A stretch of DNA of 64,000 nucleotides from CAZBYL01 sp964496275 (GTDB taxonomy: Bacteria > Synergistota > Synergistia > Synergistales > Synergistaceae), in NCBI GenBank assembly GCA_964496275.1, contig CAZBYL010000002.1, forward strand, positions 1-64,000. Direction: 5' to 3'. The notes beneath the pieces were generated by a model. The model saw only the letters and a list, made by a program, of their open reading frames with translations, searched no databases and was not told the DNA's origin. The translations under genes and the position numbers were made by a program. Shown one piece after another: positions 45,159 through 53,355 of the stretch; the first letter of the stretch is position 1, and every line of letters begins with the position of its first letter.

Positions 45159-45785
45159 ATGAAACTTGCCCGCGAAGCTTGGCCGACAATAGGCGGACTT
45201 GTACTGATGATATTTGTAGGCTGGTTCGTCTCGCCCTTCATATCTGCCGGACTGCTGATACCTCTCGGAATAGTGGTTTGGTTCTTCCGTGACCCGGAGC
45301 GGACGCCGGATTCTCCCGAAGGGTTTCTCAGCCCTGCGGATGGACGCGTGGTGGAGATAGAAGAATCGGAGCACGAATATACAGGCAAGGCAGTGAAAAT
45401 AGGTATTTTCATGAACGCCTTCAACGTCCACGTCAACAGATTCCCTGCCTCTGCGGTCGTTGGCTACACCAAATACGTTCCGGGCAAAAAATGGTTTGCC
45501 ATTGCTCCGAAAGCGTCTGAAATCAACGAGCGTTTCTATGTCGGAGCCGAGTGCGAATACGGCAGATTTGTTCTTACTCAGATAGCCGGAATACTTGCGC
45601 GCAGGATTGTCTGCAAAGTCAGAGTGGGAGATACTCTGGACAGAGGACAGCGATATGGTATGATAAAATTAGGTTCAAAGGTCGATATATATCTTCCCGC
45701 TTCGGTTGCGCCGTCCGTAAAAATAGGCGATAATGTAACAGCAGGTCAAACAGTGATTGGAGTGTTCAACAATGAGAAAGCGTGA
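45159..45785 (+). CDS. psd: Phosphatidylserine decarboxylase proenzyme
   Basis: A 208-residue, short (archaeal/type II-like) proenzyme. It has hydrophobic N-terminal segments (about 10-45), the FFRDPERTPD motif, IGIFMNAFNVHVNR, and a C-terminal KLGSKVDIYLP containing the LGS self-cleavage site that yields the pyruvoyl group. It makes phosphatidylethanolamine from phosphatidylserine at the inner membrane. GGAGGAATAGCG precedes the ATG. It overlaps pssA by 14 bases, so substrate synthesis and use are coupled. Confidence 0.94.
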   Translation: MKLAREAWPTIGGLVLMIFVGWFVSPFISAGLLIPLGIVVWFFRDPERTPDSPEGFLSPADGRVVEIEESEHEYTGKAVKIGIFMNAFNVHVNRFPASAVVGYTKYVPGKKWFAIAPKASEINERFYVGAECEYGRFVLTQIAGILARRIVCKVRVGDTLDRGQRYGMIKLGSKVDIYLPASVAPSVKIGDNVTAGQTVIGVFNNEKA

Positions 45786-46509
45786 CAGGCGTGTCAGAAA
45801 CATACCTATAAGAAAAATTATCCCGAATATGATTACAAGCGGAAGCGTTTTTTGCGGAGTGTCGTCTCTGATAATGACGTACCACGGTCATTTGCTTCCC
45901 GCCGCCGCGCTTATCTGTTTTGCAGTGTTCTTTGACGTTATGGACGGGCGTGTAGCTCGCAGTCTGGGCGGAAGCAGCGCTTTCGGCGTCGAGCTCGACA
46001 GCCTTGCCGACGCGATAAGCTTCGGGGTTTGCCCCGCTTTTCTCATGTATGTTGCGTATATCGGAATAGATGGCGGAGTGTTTGGTGTTCTTTCTGCTTC
46101 GTTCTTTGCCCTCTGCGGAGTCCTTCGCCTTGCCCGTTTTAATGTGGCAAGTTCTCCTGCCGGCGGCCCCTTTCAGGGACTTCCTATTCCTGCCGGCGGC
46201 CTTACTCTCGCGTCCTTCGTCATAGCGGGACTTCCTCTCACACCCCTCATCGCAATGACCGCGATGTTCTTTATCGGCGGATTGATGGTCAGCTCTGTGC
46301 CATACTGCAACGCAAAGAAACTCAAGAGACAGAATGTGAACAAAGTGAAGCTCTATGCGTCAGTCGGAGTGATAGTGGCATGCTTTGTCCTTCTTCGTGA
46401 AAAAGCGTTCCTTGCCGTTGCCCTCATGTACATTGCAAGCGGTCTTGTGAGATTTGACGGAGCCGCGTGGCTTCTTGAAGAGGACGCGGCGGCGGAAGAG
46501 AAACACTAG
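45772..46509 (+). CDS. pssA: CDP-diacylglycerol--serine O-phosphatidyltransferase
   Basis: A 245-residue integral membrane enzyme with the CDP-alcohol phosphatidyltransferase signature spread over DVMDGRVARSLGGSSAFG and ELDSLADAISFG, and about seven hydrophobic segments. It makes phosphatidylserine, which the psd product decarboxylates. ATG 45772 is preferred, with GGAGTG 7 bases upstream inside the end of psd; TTG 45757 is in frame but lacks a site. A terminator follows. Confidence 0.93.
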   Translation: MRKRDRRVRNIPIRKIIPNMITSGSVFCGVSSLIMTYHGHLLPAAALICFAVFFDVMDGRVARSLGGSSAFGVELDSLADAISFGVCPAFLMYVAYIGIDGGVFGVLSASFFALCGVLRLARFNVASSPAGGPFQGLPIPAGGLTLASFVIAGLPLTPLIAMTAMFFIGGLMVSSVPYCNAKKLKRQNVNKVKLYASVGVIVACFVLLREKAFLAVALMYIASGLVRFDGAAWLLEEDAAAEEKH

Positions 46510-46551
46510 TACAACGGATTTTAACTGAGCCAAAATTCTAAAAGTATAGAT

Positions 46552-46590
46552 TCCCGACTTTGGCCGTTTCAGCCCGAGTCGGGATTTTTT
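46552..46590 (+). terminator. Terminator after pssA
   Basis: TCCCGACT (46552-46559) pairs with AGTCGGGA (46577-46584), followed by TTTTTT. Confidence 0.8.
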
Positions 46591-46605
46591 AAGGGAGGCT
46601 GCAAT

Positions 46606-48369
46606 ATGAGGAAGATTATGACCGGAAACGAGGCCATTGCGCGCGGAGCGTGGGAAGCTGGCGTACACGTGGCGGCGGCATATCCGGGGACTCCGTCCAC
46701 AGAGATATTGGAAAATATATCAGGGTACAAAGACATCTATTCCGAGTGGGCAACAAACGAAAAAGTGGCCCTTGAGGTTGCCGCGGGAGCAAGTATTGCC
46801 GGAGGCAGAGCTCTTGCCGCAATGAAGCATGTCGGGCTGAACGTAGCCGCCGACCCTCTTTTCACACTCGCCTACACCGGTGTAAACGGAGGACTCGTTG
46901 TTGTCACGGCTGATGACCCCGGACTTTTCAGCTCGCAAAATGAGCAGGACAATCGCTACTATGCCCTCCATGCAAAGCTCGCTATGGTTGAGCCCTCGGA
47001 CAGCCAAGAGTGCCTTGATTATGTTAAAGAGGCTTTCGAAATATCCGAAAAATTTGATACCCCTGTTCTCTTCCGCGTAACGACCAGAATATGCCACAGC
47101 AAGACTCTAGTTGAGACTGCTGAGAAGGTGAACGCCGACGTCAAAGAGTATGTCAGAACCCCGGCAAAATACATAATGGCGCCGGCCGCCGCAAAAAGAC
47201 GCAAGTACCAGATGGAAGACAGAATTGCCGCAATGACCGAGTACAGTGAAACCACTTTCCTGAACCGTATCGAAAAAGGTACAGGAAACGTGGGCATCAT
47301 CGCGAGCGGAATCTCGTACAACCATGCGAAAGAGGTGTTCGGAAACGAGGCCTCATACCTCAAACTGGGCTTTACATGGCCGCTTCCCGAAAAAATGGTG
47401 CGTGAGTTCGCGGCGTCAGTGGAAACAGTGTACGTTATAGAAGAAAATGAGCCGTACATCGAGACATTCGTAAAATCCCTCGGCATCTCCTGCATAGGCA
47501 GGGACAAACTTCCATGGGTAGATGAGCTCACGCCCGAAATAATCCGCAGAGCTTTCTTCCCTGAAAGCGCGGAACAGGGCGGTTATAAAATAGACGCAGT
47601 AGTACCTCCGCGTCCTCCCGTTCTTTGCGCGGGCTGCACTCACAGAGGTTTCTACTACGAGATAGCAAAATACAAGGATATTGTAGTTACAGGAGATATA
47701 GGGTGCTACACGCTTGGCATGGTTCCGCCTCTTTCTGCCCTGGATTCCGTAATCTGCATGGGAGCCAGCGTATCTGCGGGAGTGGGCTTCCAGAAAGCGG
47801 CTGAAATCGCAAACCGCAAGCAGAAGGTCTTTGCCGTAATAGGCGACTCAACCTTCTTCCACTCAGGCATAACAGGTCTTATCGACGCGGTTGTAAACAA
47901 AGCTCCGATCGTAATAAATATTCTCGATAACAGAATAACCGCCATGACGGGACATCAGGAGAACCCCGGCACTGGGCGCACCTTGATGGGAGAACCGACT
48001 CATCAGGTGGACCTGCAGGCTCTTTGCACCGCCTGCGGAGTTAAATCGGAAAACATCAGACTGATAGACCCGTACGACCTCACCGAAACCGCCGCTGCCA
48101 TAAAAGCGGGATATGAGGCCACGGAGCCGTTCGTCATAATAACGACATCGCCTTGCGCTTTGATAAAGGATGTTATGAAGGCGCGTGCCAACATGAAATG
48201 CAAAGTTGACGAGACAAAGTGCATCAAATGCAAGCTGTGTCTCAAAGCGGGCTGCCCCGCAGTCAATTTCCGCGAAGGCAGAATTTACATAGACAGAGCA
48301 ACGTGCAACGGCTGCACCGTCTGTGCTCAGATATGCCCCAAACATGCCATAACAAGGGAGGATCAATAA
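46606..48369 (+). CDS. iorA: Indolepyruvate:ferredoxin oxidoreductase, alpha subunit
   Basis: A 587-residue fused subunit. The N-terminal pyruvate-binding domain has GNEAIARGAWEAGVHVAAAYPGTPSTEI. A central TPP domain (GDIGCYTLGMVPPLSALDS, VIGDSTFFHSGITGLID, ILDNRITAMTGHQ) follows. The C-terminus carries two 4Fe-4S motifs (CIKCKLCLKAGCPA, CNGCTVCAQICPK). It oxidises aryl pyruvates from Trp, Phe and Tyr to aryl-acetyl-CoA with ferredoxin reduction, central to amino-acid fermentation. The AAGGGAGGCTGC stretch precedes the ATG. iorB follows after 2 bases. Confidence 0.95.
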   Translation: MRKIMTGNEAIARGAWEAGVHVAAAYPGTPSTEILENISGYKDIYSEWATNEKVALEVAAGASIAGGRALAAMKHVGLNVAADPLFTLAYTGVNGGLVVVTADDPGLFSSQNEQDNRYYALHAKLAMVEPSDSQECLDYVKEAFEISEKFDTPVLFRVTTRICHSKTLVETAEKVNADVKEYVRTPAKYIMAPAAAKRRKYQMEDRIAAMTEYSETTFLNRIEKGTGNVGIIASGISYNHAKEVFGNEASYLKLGFTWPLPEKMVREFAASVETVYVIEENEPYIETFVKSLGISCIGRDKLPWVDELTPEIIRRAFFPESAEQGGYKIDAVVPPRPPVLCAGCTHRGFYYEIAKYKDIVVTGDIGCYTLGMVPPLSALDSVICMGASVSAGVGFQKAAEIANRKQKVFAVIGDSTFFHSGITGLIDAVVNKAPIVINILDNRITAMTGHQENPGTGRTLMGEPTHQVDLQALCTACGVKSENIRLIDPYDLTETAAAIKAGYEATEPFVIITTSPCALIKDVMKARANMKCKVDETKCIKCKLCLKAGCPAVNFREGRIYIDRATCNGCTVCAQICPKHAITREDQ

Positions 48370-48371
48370 TC

Positions 48372-48953
48372 ATGAACAGCAATGACACAAAGAGCATCCT
48401 ACTTGTCGGGGTAGGCGGACAGGGGACTATACTCGCGTCAAAAATTCTTTCCGAAGGACTCGCCCGCAAAGGTTATGATGTTAAAATGTCGGAGATACAC
48501 GGCATGTCTCAGCGCGGCGGCAGTGTCACAACTCATGTGCGCTACGGTACAAGCGTGGCTTCTCCGATTGTTCCTGTAGGCGAGGCGGACGTGCTTGTCG
48601 CCTTTGAAAAGGTCGAGGCTGTGCGCTGGCTCAACTATCTTAAAAAAGGCGGAAGCCTTGTTGTAAATGATTTTGAAATATACTCTCTTCCCGTGCTGAC
48701 GGGAGCGGCGGCATATCCTGACGGAGTCATCGAAAAACTGAAAGCCGAGGTTCCTAAGCTAAAAGTTCTTGATGCCGTGGCTATAGCGGAGGGGCTGGGC
48801 AACATTAAAGCTCAGAACGTTGTTCTCTTGGGCGCGCTCGTGAAAGCAATGGGACTTGAAGAGCTTGACTGGGATTCCGTCCTCAAAGAGCTTGTTCCCG
48901 CAAAACTTCTTGACCTAAACATAGCGGCATTCAAAGCAGGGCTGGAAGCGTAA
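48372..48953 (+). CDS. iorB: Indolepyruvate:ferredoxin oxidoreductase, beta subunit
   Basis: A 193-residue beta subunit with GVGGQGTILASKILSEGL and MSEIHGMSQRGGSVTTHVR, the family hallmarks, and homologous to the gamma subunit at 29393. ATG 48372 follows AGGGAGG in the end of iorA; the longer open frame lies inside iorA. It forms the complex with IorA. Confidence 0.95.
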   Translation: MNSNDTKSILLVGVGGQGTILASKILSEGLARKGYDVKMSEIHGMSQRGGSVTTHVRYGTSVASPIVPVGEADVLVAFEKVEAVRWLNYLKKGGSLVVNDFEIYSLPVLTGAAAYPDGVIEKLKAEVPKLKVLDAVAIAEGLGNIKAQNVVLLGALVKAMGLEELDWDSVLKELVPAKLLDLNIAAFKAGLEA

Positions 48954-48997
48954 TTTACCCTCCTAATAAAATTTTTCTTATAAATGCGCATAAAAAA

Positions 48998-49027
48998 CGG
49001 CTTTGAGAAAACTCAAAGCCGCTTTTT
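48998..49027. terminator. Bidirectional terminator
   Basis: CGGCTTTGAG (48998-49007) pairs with CTCAAAGCCG (49012-49021), flanked by AAAAAA and TTTTT, between convergent genes. Confidence 0.88.
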
Positions 49028-49054
49028 CATAAGCAGTGTAACTGTAAGCTTGGG

Positions 49055-50848
49055 TTACCAGGTAAGTTCTGTTTCGGTTACTTCGCCGTCTCCCCAAGTT
49101 GTGGTTAGTGTGAATTTGCCTGTTTTTGCTGTGAGTTTCCCGTTGTTCTGCATAAGAAGCTGGTATGTCTTTGTGCCGTTGACAGCTATCTTAACCGTTC
49201 CGTTTGTCGCGTTAAGCATTTTGGAGCCCATACGTACTCCAAGAAGCCATCTGCCGTTGTTTGATGCAAGTGTGTCCCAGCCTCTGCCGTCCGTTCCCGT
49301 AAGTACCATGGCTGTGATGCTGCCTTTGCCCGTGATCTGCACGTTCAGCGACATATCTTTGGCTCCGCTAGCGCCCTTTTTCTTGTTTTTGCCTACCAGG
49401 TCAATGTTGATGGCAGCGGGTTTTTTTGATGTTATTACTACAGCTCTGTCCGCCTTTGTAACTTCCGAGCCCTGAGCTGCTGTTGAGGGTTTGAGTGTGC
49501 CTGTCGCTGCTTCCATGAGCTGCCCGTTTGCGAGGACAAGCGTCACTTGATAGGGACCGGATGCTTTTTCATCTTCTTCGTCAAAGCAGAAGAGAAGTTC
49601 TGTCGTATCTTTTATCGCAAGCGACACAGTTCCGTCACTTTTATTGCTTCTCTCGCCCTTCATATTCATGACAGCCACGAGCGGGTTTTTATTTCCGGAA
49701 ATCGTGTCCCATATTTTGCCCGTTTTTGTGTCTTTGACGCGCACTCCGGTTATAGTTCCTGCTGTGTTGATTACCGCAGAGATGAATCTATCGGGGTTCA
49801 TGTTGGATTCCATTTTTTCGCCGGCTCCGACGAAGTCATATTTTGCAGTTCCTCTGTATTCAACTGCAAAGGTGTCTTTTGCTGCTATTACCTTTCCTTT
49901 TACTGCGTCTTTTTCAAACATACGACCGTCCGCAAGGCTGATGAGAATTTTAATTTTTGCGTCTTGTGCGGAGAGTATGCCCGCATTGTCCTGAACGAGC
50001 ATAGTGTATGACGCCGTTCCCTTGACTGCGAAGGAGACTGTGCCGTCTGTTTTGTTTGTTATGTTGTTTTCTTTGTCGATCAGCGTGATGACCGGAAGTT
50101 TGTTTCCTGCGACAGTGTCCCATTCGGCCTTTTGGGAACCTGCTGCCGCCGTTATTTTGACACCCTTGACAACTGCGTCTTTGAAGCTGAGTGTTGTATC
50201 AAATCTGAAGTCCTCTTTGCCGTCAGATCCCACTTTTTCGCCTGTTCCCGCGAAGTCATGTTCACTTTTGCCTCTGCTTTCAAAAGAGGTGATGCCGTCT
50301 GTAGCCGCTGCATCAGGCTTTTTCTCCGGGGTCGGTGTTGTAGGCTGCTGTGCTGCTGCACTCTGCGCAACTGCTTTTACCGTGGCTTTGCCTGTTACAA
50401 CTGTTTTGTCGATAAGGGTGACGCTGACTGTGAATGTCGAGTCTTTTGCAATTGCGGAAGCTGCGTCTCCGATGTAGAGAGTGAAATCCGCCGCGATAAG
50501 GACGGGAGTCACAGGCATTCTTCCGGAGCTGTTGACTATGCTGCCGCGCGCATCTTTCACGAGGAGAAGCTCTGTCGTACCGGACGGGCTCGTGCTCCAA
50601 ACCTTGCCCGTTGTCTCGTTCTTTAGGGAAATTTCCTTTATCGCCTGCGCTCCGCTTACTGCAAGTTCAAATGCCGCGTCGGTTTTTCCGTCTGCGTTGC
50701 GCGAAGTTCCCGTTCCCATAACGTCCTGTTTCTCTTCCGCATTGAAAGCGAGTCCGTCAACTGTAAGTGTCAAGGATGCCGCCATAGCCGCTGATGCACC
50801 GAAAGTCATGAACACGGCCAGGAGCATCGCTGTTAAATATTTTTTCAT
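49055..50848 (-). CDS. Exported protein with four tandem beta-rich repeats, function unknown
   Basis: A 597-residue secreted or periplasmic protein with a signal peptide (about residues 1-28, cleavage near AMA-AS). I count four repeats of about 120-140 residues, starting near 30, 190, 325 and 455. Each has a G-G-x-x-A-x-G-K-x-x motif, a central GxxWDT or VWST core, and an N-x-x-G-T-V (NATNGTV, NKTDGTV, NKSDGTV) near the end. A Pro/Lys linker (PTTPTPEKKPDAAATDG) follows repeat one. Repeats look like beta-sandwich modules; no enzyme motif or anchor is visible. ATG 50848 follows GGAGGGG. It is divergent from the larC2-like gene. Confidence 0.8.
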   Translation of the reverse strand: MKKYLTAMLLAVFMTFGASAAMAASLTLTVDGLAFNAEEKQDVMGTGTSRNADGKTDAAFELAVSGAQAIKEISLKNETTGKVWSTSPSGTTELLLVKDARGSIVNSSGRMPVTPVLIAADFTLYIGDAASAIAKDSTFTVSVTLIDKTVVTGKATVKAVAQSAAAQQPTTPTPEKKPDAAATDGITSFESRGKSEHDFAGTGEKVGSDGKEDFRFDTTLSFKDAVVKGVKITAAAGSQKAEWDTVAGNKLPVITLIDKENNITNKTDGTVSFAVKGTASYTMLVQDNAGILSAQDAKIKILISLADGRMFEKDAVKGKVIAAKDTFAVEYRGTAKYDFVGAGEKMESNMNPDRFISAVINTAGTITGVRVKDTKTGKIWDTISGNKNPLVAVMNMKGERSNKSDGTVSLAIKDTTELLFCFDEEDEKASGPYQVTLVLANGQLMEAATGTLKPSTAAQGSEVTKADRAVVITSKKPAAINIDLVGKNKKKGASGAKDMSLNVQITGKGSITAMVLTGTDGRGWDTLASNNGRWLLGVRMGSKMLNATNGTVKIAVNGTKTYQLLMQNNGKLTAKTGKFTLTTTWGDGEVTETELTW

Positions 50849-50973
50849 GCTGTACCCCTCCAAAAGTAAAATAAATATCTAACTTGATAGTTTACCCCAA
50901 GATTATATTTTTGTACGGTATTATTTACCGAAAGAGTATAATATCAAGGATAAATCTTCGAGGGGGAATCACG

Positions 50974-51480
50974 TTGTCTGTTTCAAAGATGCTGAGCTCG
51001 CTGTTCCGCAGTAATAAAAAACAGGTTCAAAGCGATGAATGCGTGGAGATGGCCGCGAACATTGATGACATGACGCCGCAGGATATATCCGTGATGATGA
51101 AGCTCCTGCTTTCTGCCGGTGCGCTTGACGTTTGGTTTGAAAATATACAGATGAAGAAGAATCGTCCGGCGGTTAAGCTGTGTGTTCTCTCTTCAGCCGA
51201 GAAGAGCGGCGAACTGTCGTCTCTCATATTGAAACATACAACATCGCTCGGTGTGCGCATGACAAACGTGAGCCGCTTTGTTCTGCAAAGGAGTATAGAA
51301 ACGGAAGATACCACGCTTGGGCAGGTTCGCATAAAGAGGGCTTTCGGCTTTGGCGTAGAAAAAAAGTCTTTGGAATTTGACGATATTCTCCGAATAGCCG
51401 AGGAACGCGGTATGTCAATATCGGAAGTTCGTTCTATACTGGCGCGTGAAGATATATTTAATGAGGAGGTCGGCTCATGA
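50974..51480 (+). CDS. LarC C-terminal-domain-like protein (LarC2-like)
   Basis: A 168-residue protein matching the C-terminal half of LarC, the enzyme that inserts nickel into the pincer cofactor of lactate racemase. ECVEMAANIDDMTPQDIS, LLSAGALDVWFENIQMKKNRPA and TTSLGVRM are the family landmarks, and the FDDILRIAEERGMSISEVR tail fits too. The larger LarC1 part and larA/larB/larE are not in the window. TTG 50974 with GAGGGGG 7 bases upstream is the likely start. It overlaps folD by 4 bases (ATGA), so it is part of the folD operon. Whether it acts on nickel is uncertain. Confidence 0.78.
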   Translation: MSVSKMLSSLFRSNKKQVQSDECVEMAANIDDMTPQDISVMMKLLLSAGALDVWFENIQMKKNRPAVKLCVLSSAEKSGELSSLILKHTTSLGVRMTNVSRFVLQRSIETEDTTLGQVRIKRAFGFGVEKKSLEFDDILRIAEERGMSISEVRSILAREDIFNEEVGS

Positions 51481-52385
51481 CAATCAGGCTTGACGGCAAA
51501 GAGCCATCCCAAAAAATAGTGGAGTGGGTTGCCAAATCTGTTGGGGAAATAAAGGAGAAGTACGGTTGGACACCTACGATGGTGACGGTTCAGGTCGGCG
51601 ATAATCCTGCTTCGGAGCGTTATGTCAGAAGTCAGGAGAAAGCATGCCGCAGCGCGGGAATAGTGTACAGACTGGAACGTTTTCCTGCGGATATCACAAA
51701 AGAGGCTTTTTTGCGAAAACTGACAGCTATAGACAGAGATGACAATGTGGACGGAATTATATTGCAGACTCCGTTTCCGGCGGGTTGGAATCCCGATGAG
51801 ATTCTGAGCGCGATTCCGGCATCGAAGGATGTAGAGGGAGTTCACCCTGAAAATCTCGGCAGGCTCTATCTGGGCGAGAAGAAAATCCCATTTCCCTGCA
51901 CGGCATGGGCGGCAATATCTTTGCTTGAGTGGTATGGCAGAAGCTCTTTTGAGTGGAAGAACTGCGCGATAGTGGGGCGCAGCGCAAATGTAGGGCGTGC
52001 CGCAGCTCTTCTCATGATGCACAGGCAGGGCACTATAACAGTGTGCCATACGAAGACTTCGTCAGAGCAGCTCAAAGACATATTGGGAAACTCCGATGTT
52101 GCGATAGTCGCCGTCGGAAGTGCGGGAATTGTAAAGCCGGAGTATTTGCCGGAACATGCGTGGGTGATAGATATCGGGACCAATATCACCGATGACGGCC
52201 GCCTTGTCGGTGATGTAGACCCTTTGACCGACGGGCGTATCGAAGCGTTAAGCCCCGTACCCGGCGGAATAGGGCCGATAACAGTCGCCCTTTTGCTCGC
52301 TAATCTTATACTTTGTGCCACAAAGAGGCGTTTAGGTTCTGTGCTTGCTCTCAATGTTCATAAATTAAAAGAAGGCAAAATGTGA
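51477..52385 (+). CDS. folD: FolD-like bifunctional methylenetetrahydrofolate dehydrogenase/cyclohydrolase with altered catalytic residues
   Basis: A 302-residue FolD-family protein with VGRSANVGRAAALLM (NADP loop), VIDIGTNIT and SPVPGGIGPITVALLL. The catalytic YVxxK motif reads Y49-V-R-S-Q53, so Gln replaces the key Lys (E. coli Lys54). The DVDG motif reads DVEG, with Glu120 for E. coli Asp121, while Gln97 (E. coli Gln98) is kept. PCTPxG is PCTAWA. Lys-to-Gln in the human enzyme abolishes cyclohydrolase but not dehydrogenase activity, so this may be a dehydrogenase only, or a divergent paralogue. It overlaps both neighbours. Confidence 0.85.
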   Translation: MTIRLDGKEPSQKIVEWVAKSVGEIKEKYGWTPTMVTVQVGDNPASERYVRSQEKACRSAGIVYRLERFPADITKEAFLRKLTAIDRDDNVDGIILQTPFPAGWNPDEILSAIPASKDVEGVHPENLGRLYLGEKKIPFPCTAWAAISLLEWYGRSSFEWKNCAIVGRSANVGRAAALLMMHRQGTITVCHTKTSSEQLKDILGNSDVAIVAVGSAGIVKPEYLPEHAWVIDIGTNITDDGRLVGDVDPLTDGRIEALSPVPGGIGPITVALLLANLILCATKRRLGSVLALNVHKLKEGKM

Positions 52386-52591
52386 TGAGAACTTTTCGTC
52401 ATTACAAGGGCGGTATGTATGAGTATATTTGCGAGGCCCGCCACTCCGAAACCGAGGAGGAAATGGTCGTTTACCGCCCTCTGTATAACGACAGCGGTGT
52501 TTGGGTGCGCCCCAAAAAGATGTTTTTTGAAAATGTGATTGTTGACGGAATGAGTGTGCCGAGGTTTGCCGAGACGGAAACGGAGGATTGA
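52385..52591 (+). CDS. DUF1653-family protein
   Basis: A 68-residue protein almost filled by the DUF1653 pattern: RTFRHYKGGMYEYICEARHS, SETEEEMVVYRPLY and VWVRPKKMFFENV. The function of the family is unknown. ATG 52385 overlaps the folD stop by one base (TGATGA); a GTG at 52382 is possible. It is followed by the sirtuin gene, again nearly abutting, so the four genes are translationally coupled. Confidence 0.85.
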   Translation: MRTFRHYKGGMYEYICEARHSETEEEMVVYRPLYNDSGVWVRPKKMFFENVIVDGMSVPRFAETETED

Positions 52592-52593
52592 CC

Positions 52594-53319
52594 ATGGACT
52601 GCGAAAAGAACGAGATGTGGCTTGCGGAGCAGATAAAGAAGGGTGAGACTGTTATCTTCAGCGGCGCGGGGTTAAGTACCGAGTCTGGGCTTTTGGATTT
52701 CAGGTCGAAAGACGGAATTTGGGCTCATGCGGATCCGGCGGAGCTTGCATCGGTAGGTGTGCTTGAACGCCGTTACGATGATTTTCTGGCGTTCTACAAA
52801 GCCCGTCTCTATGTGCCGGACAGTGTTCAGCCGAATGTGGGACACAAAATCGTTGCGAAGCTGGAGTCCATGGGTTTCGTTACGGGAATAATTACTCAGA
52901 ATGTGGACAGACTTCACCAAAAGGCCGGTTCCGAAAAGGTAGCGGAGCTGCACGGCAGTCTTGAGCCCGTAAAGTGCCATTCCTGTGGGCGTATAGGGAA
53001 AACAGACGATTTCCTGAACGGACGCCCCTGTTCGTTCTGCGGCGGACGGCTTCGCCCGAGTGTGGTACTGTTTGGCGAGATGCTGCCGGACGAGGCTCTT
53101 GCTCTTGCCGATAGGTGGACGGCAAAGTGCAAAACTTTCATAGTCCTCGGTTCCTCACTGGTTGTATCTCCCGCAAATTATTTTCCGAGGAAAGCCAAGG
53201 AGAATGGCGCGAAGCTCATAATAATCAACAGAGAAGAGACACCTCTTGATTATCTGGCGGACCTCGTTATGCACGAAAGCATAGGAAGCTGCCTTACAAA
53301 AGTATTTGAGCACATATAA
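52594..53319 (+). CDS. Sirtuin-type NAD-dependent protein deacylase
   Basis: A 241-residue Sir2/CobB-like enzyme with the NAD motif GAGLSTESGLLDFRS (the usual GIPDFR proline is Leu), TQNVDRLHQKAG, catalytic His in ELHGSLEPVKC, a zinc site CHSC...CSFC, and VLGSSLVVSPANYFP. It removes acyl groups from lysines using NAD. ATG 52594 follows GGAGG by 8 bases. It is last in the LarC2-folD-DUF1653-sirtuin operon. Confidence 0.92.
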   Translation: MDCEKNEMWLAEQIKKGETVIFSGAGLSTESGLLDFRSKDGIWAHADPAELASVGVLERRYDDFLAFYKARLYVPDSVQPNVGHKIVAKLESMGFVTGIITQNVDRLHQKAGSEKVAELHGSLEPVKCHSCGRIGKTDDFLNGRPCSFCGGRLRPSVVLFGEMLPDEALALADRWTAKCKTFIVLGSSLVVSPANYFPRKAKENGAKLIIINREETPLDYLADLVMHESIGSCLTKVFEHI

Positions 53320-53350
53320 AACGGAGCGCATACCGCGCCCCGTTTTCTTT
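53318..53350. terminator. Bidirectional terminator
   Basis: AAAACGGAGCGC pairs with GCGCCCCGTTTT around ATACC, followed by CTTTTT, between convergent genes. Confidence 0.7.
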
Positions 53351-53355
53351 TTGAC

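Noticed and set aside
51027..52049. 340-codon minus-strand ORF opposite larC2-like/folD
   Set aside because: Antisense shadow of two recognisable genes.
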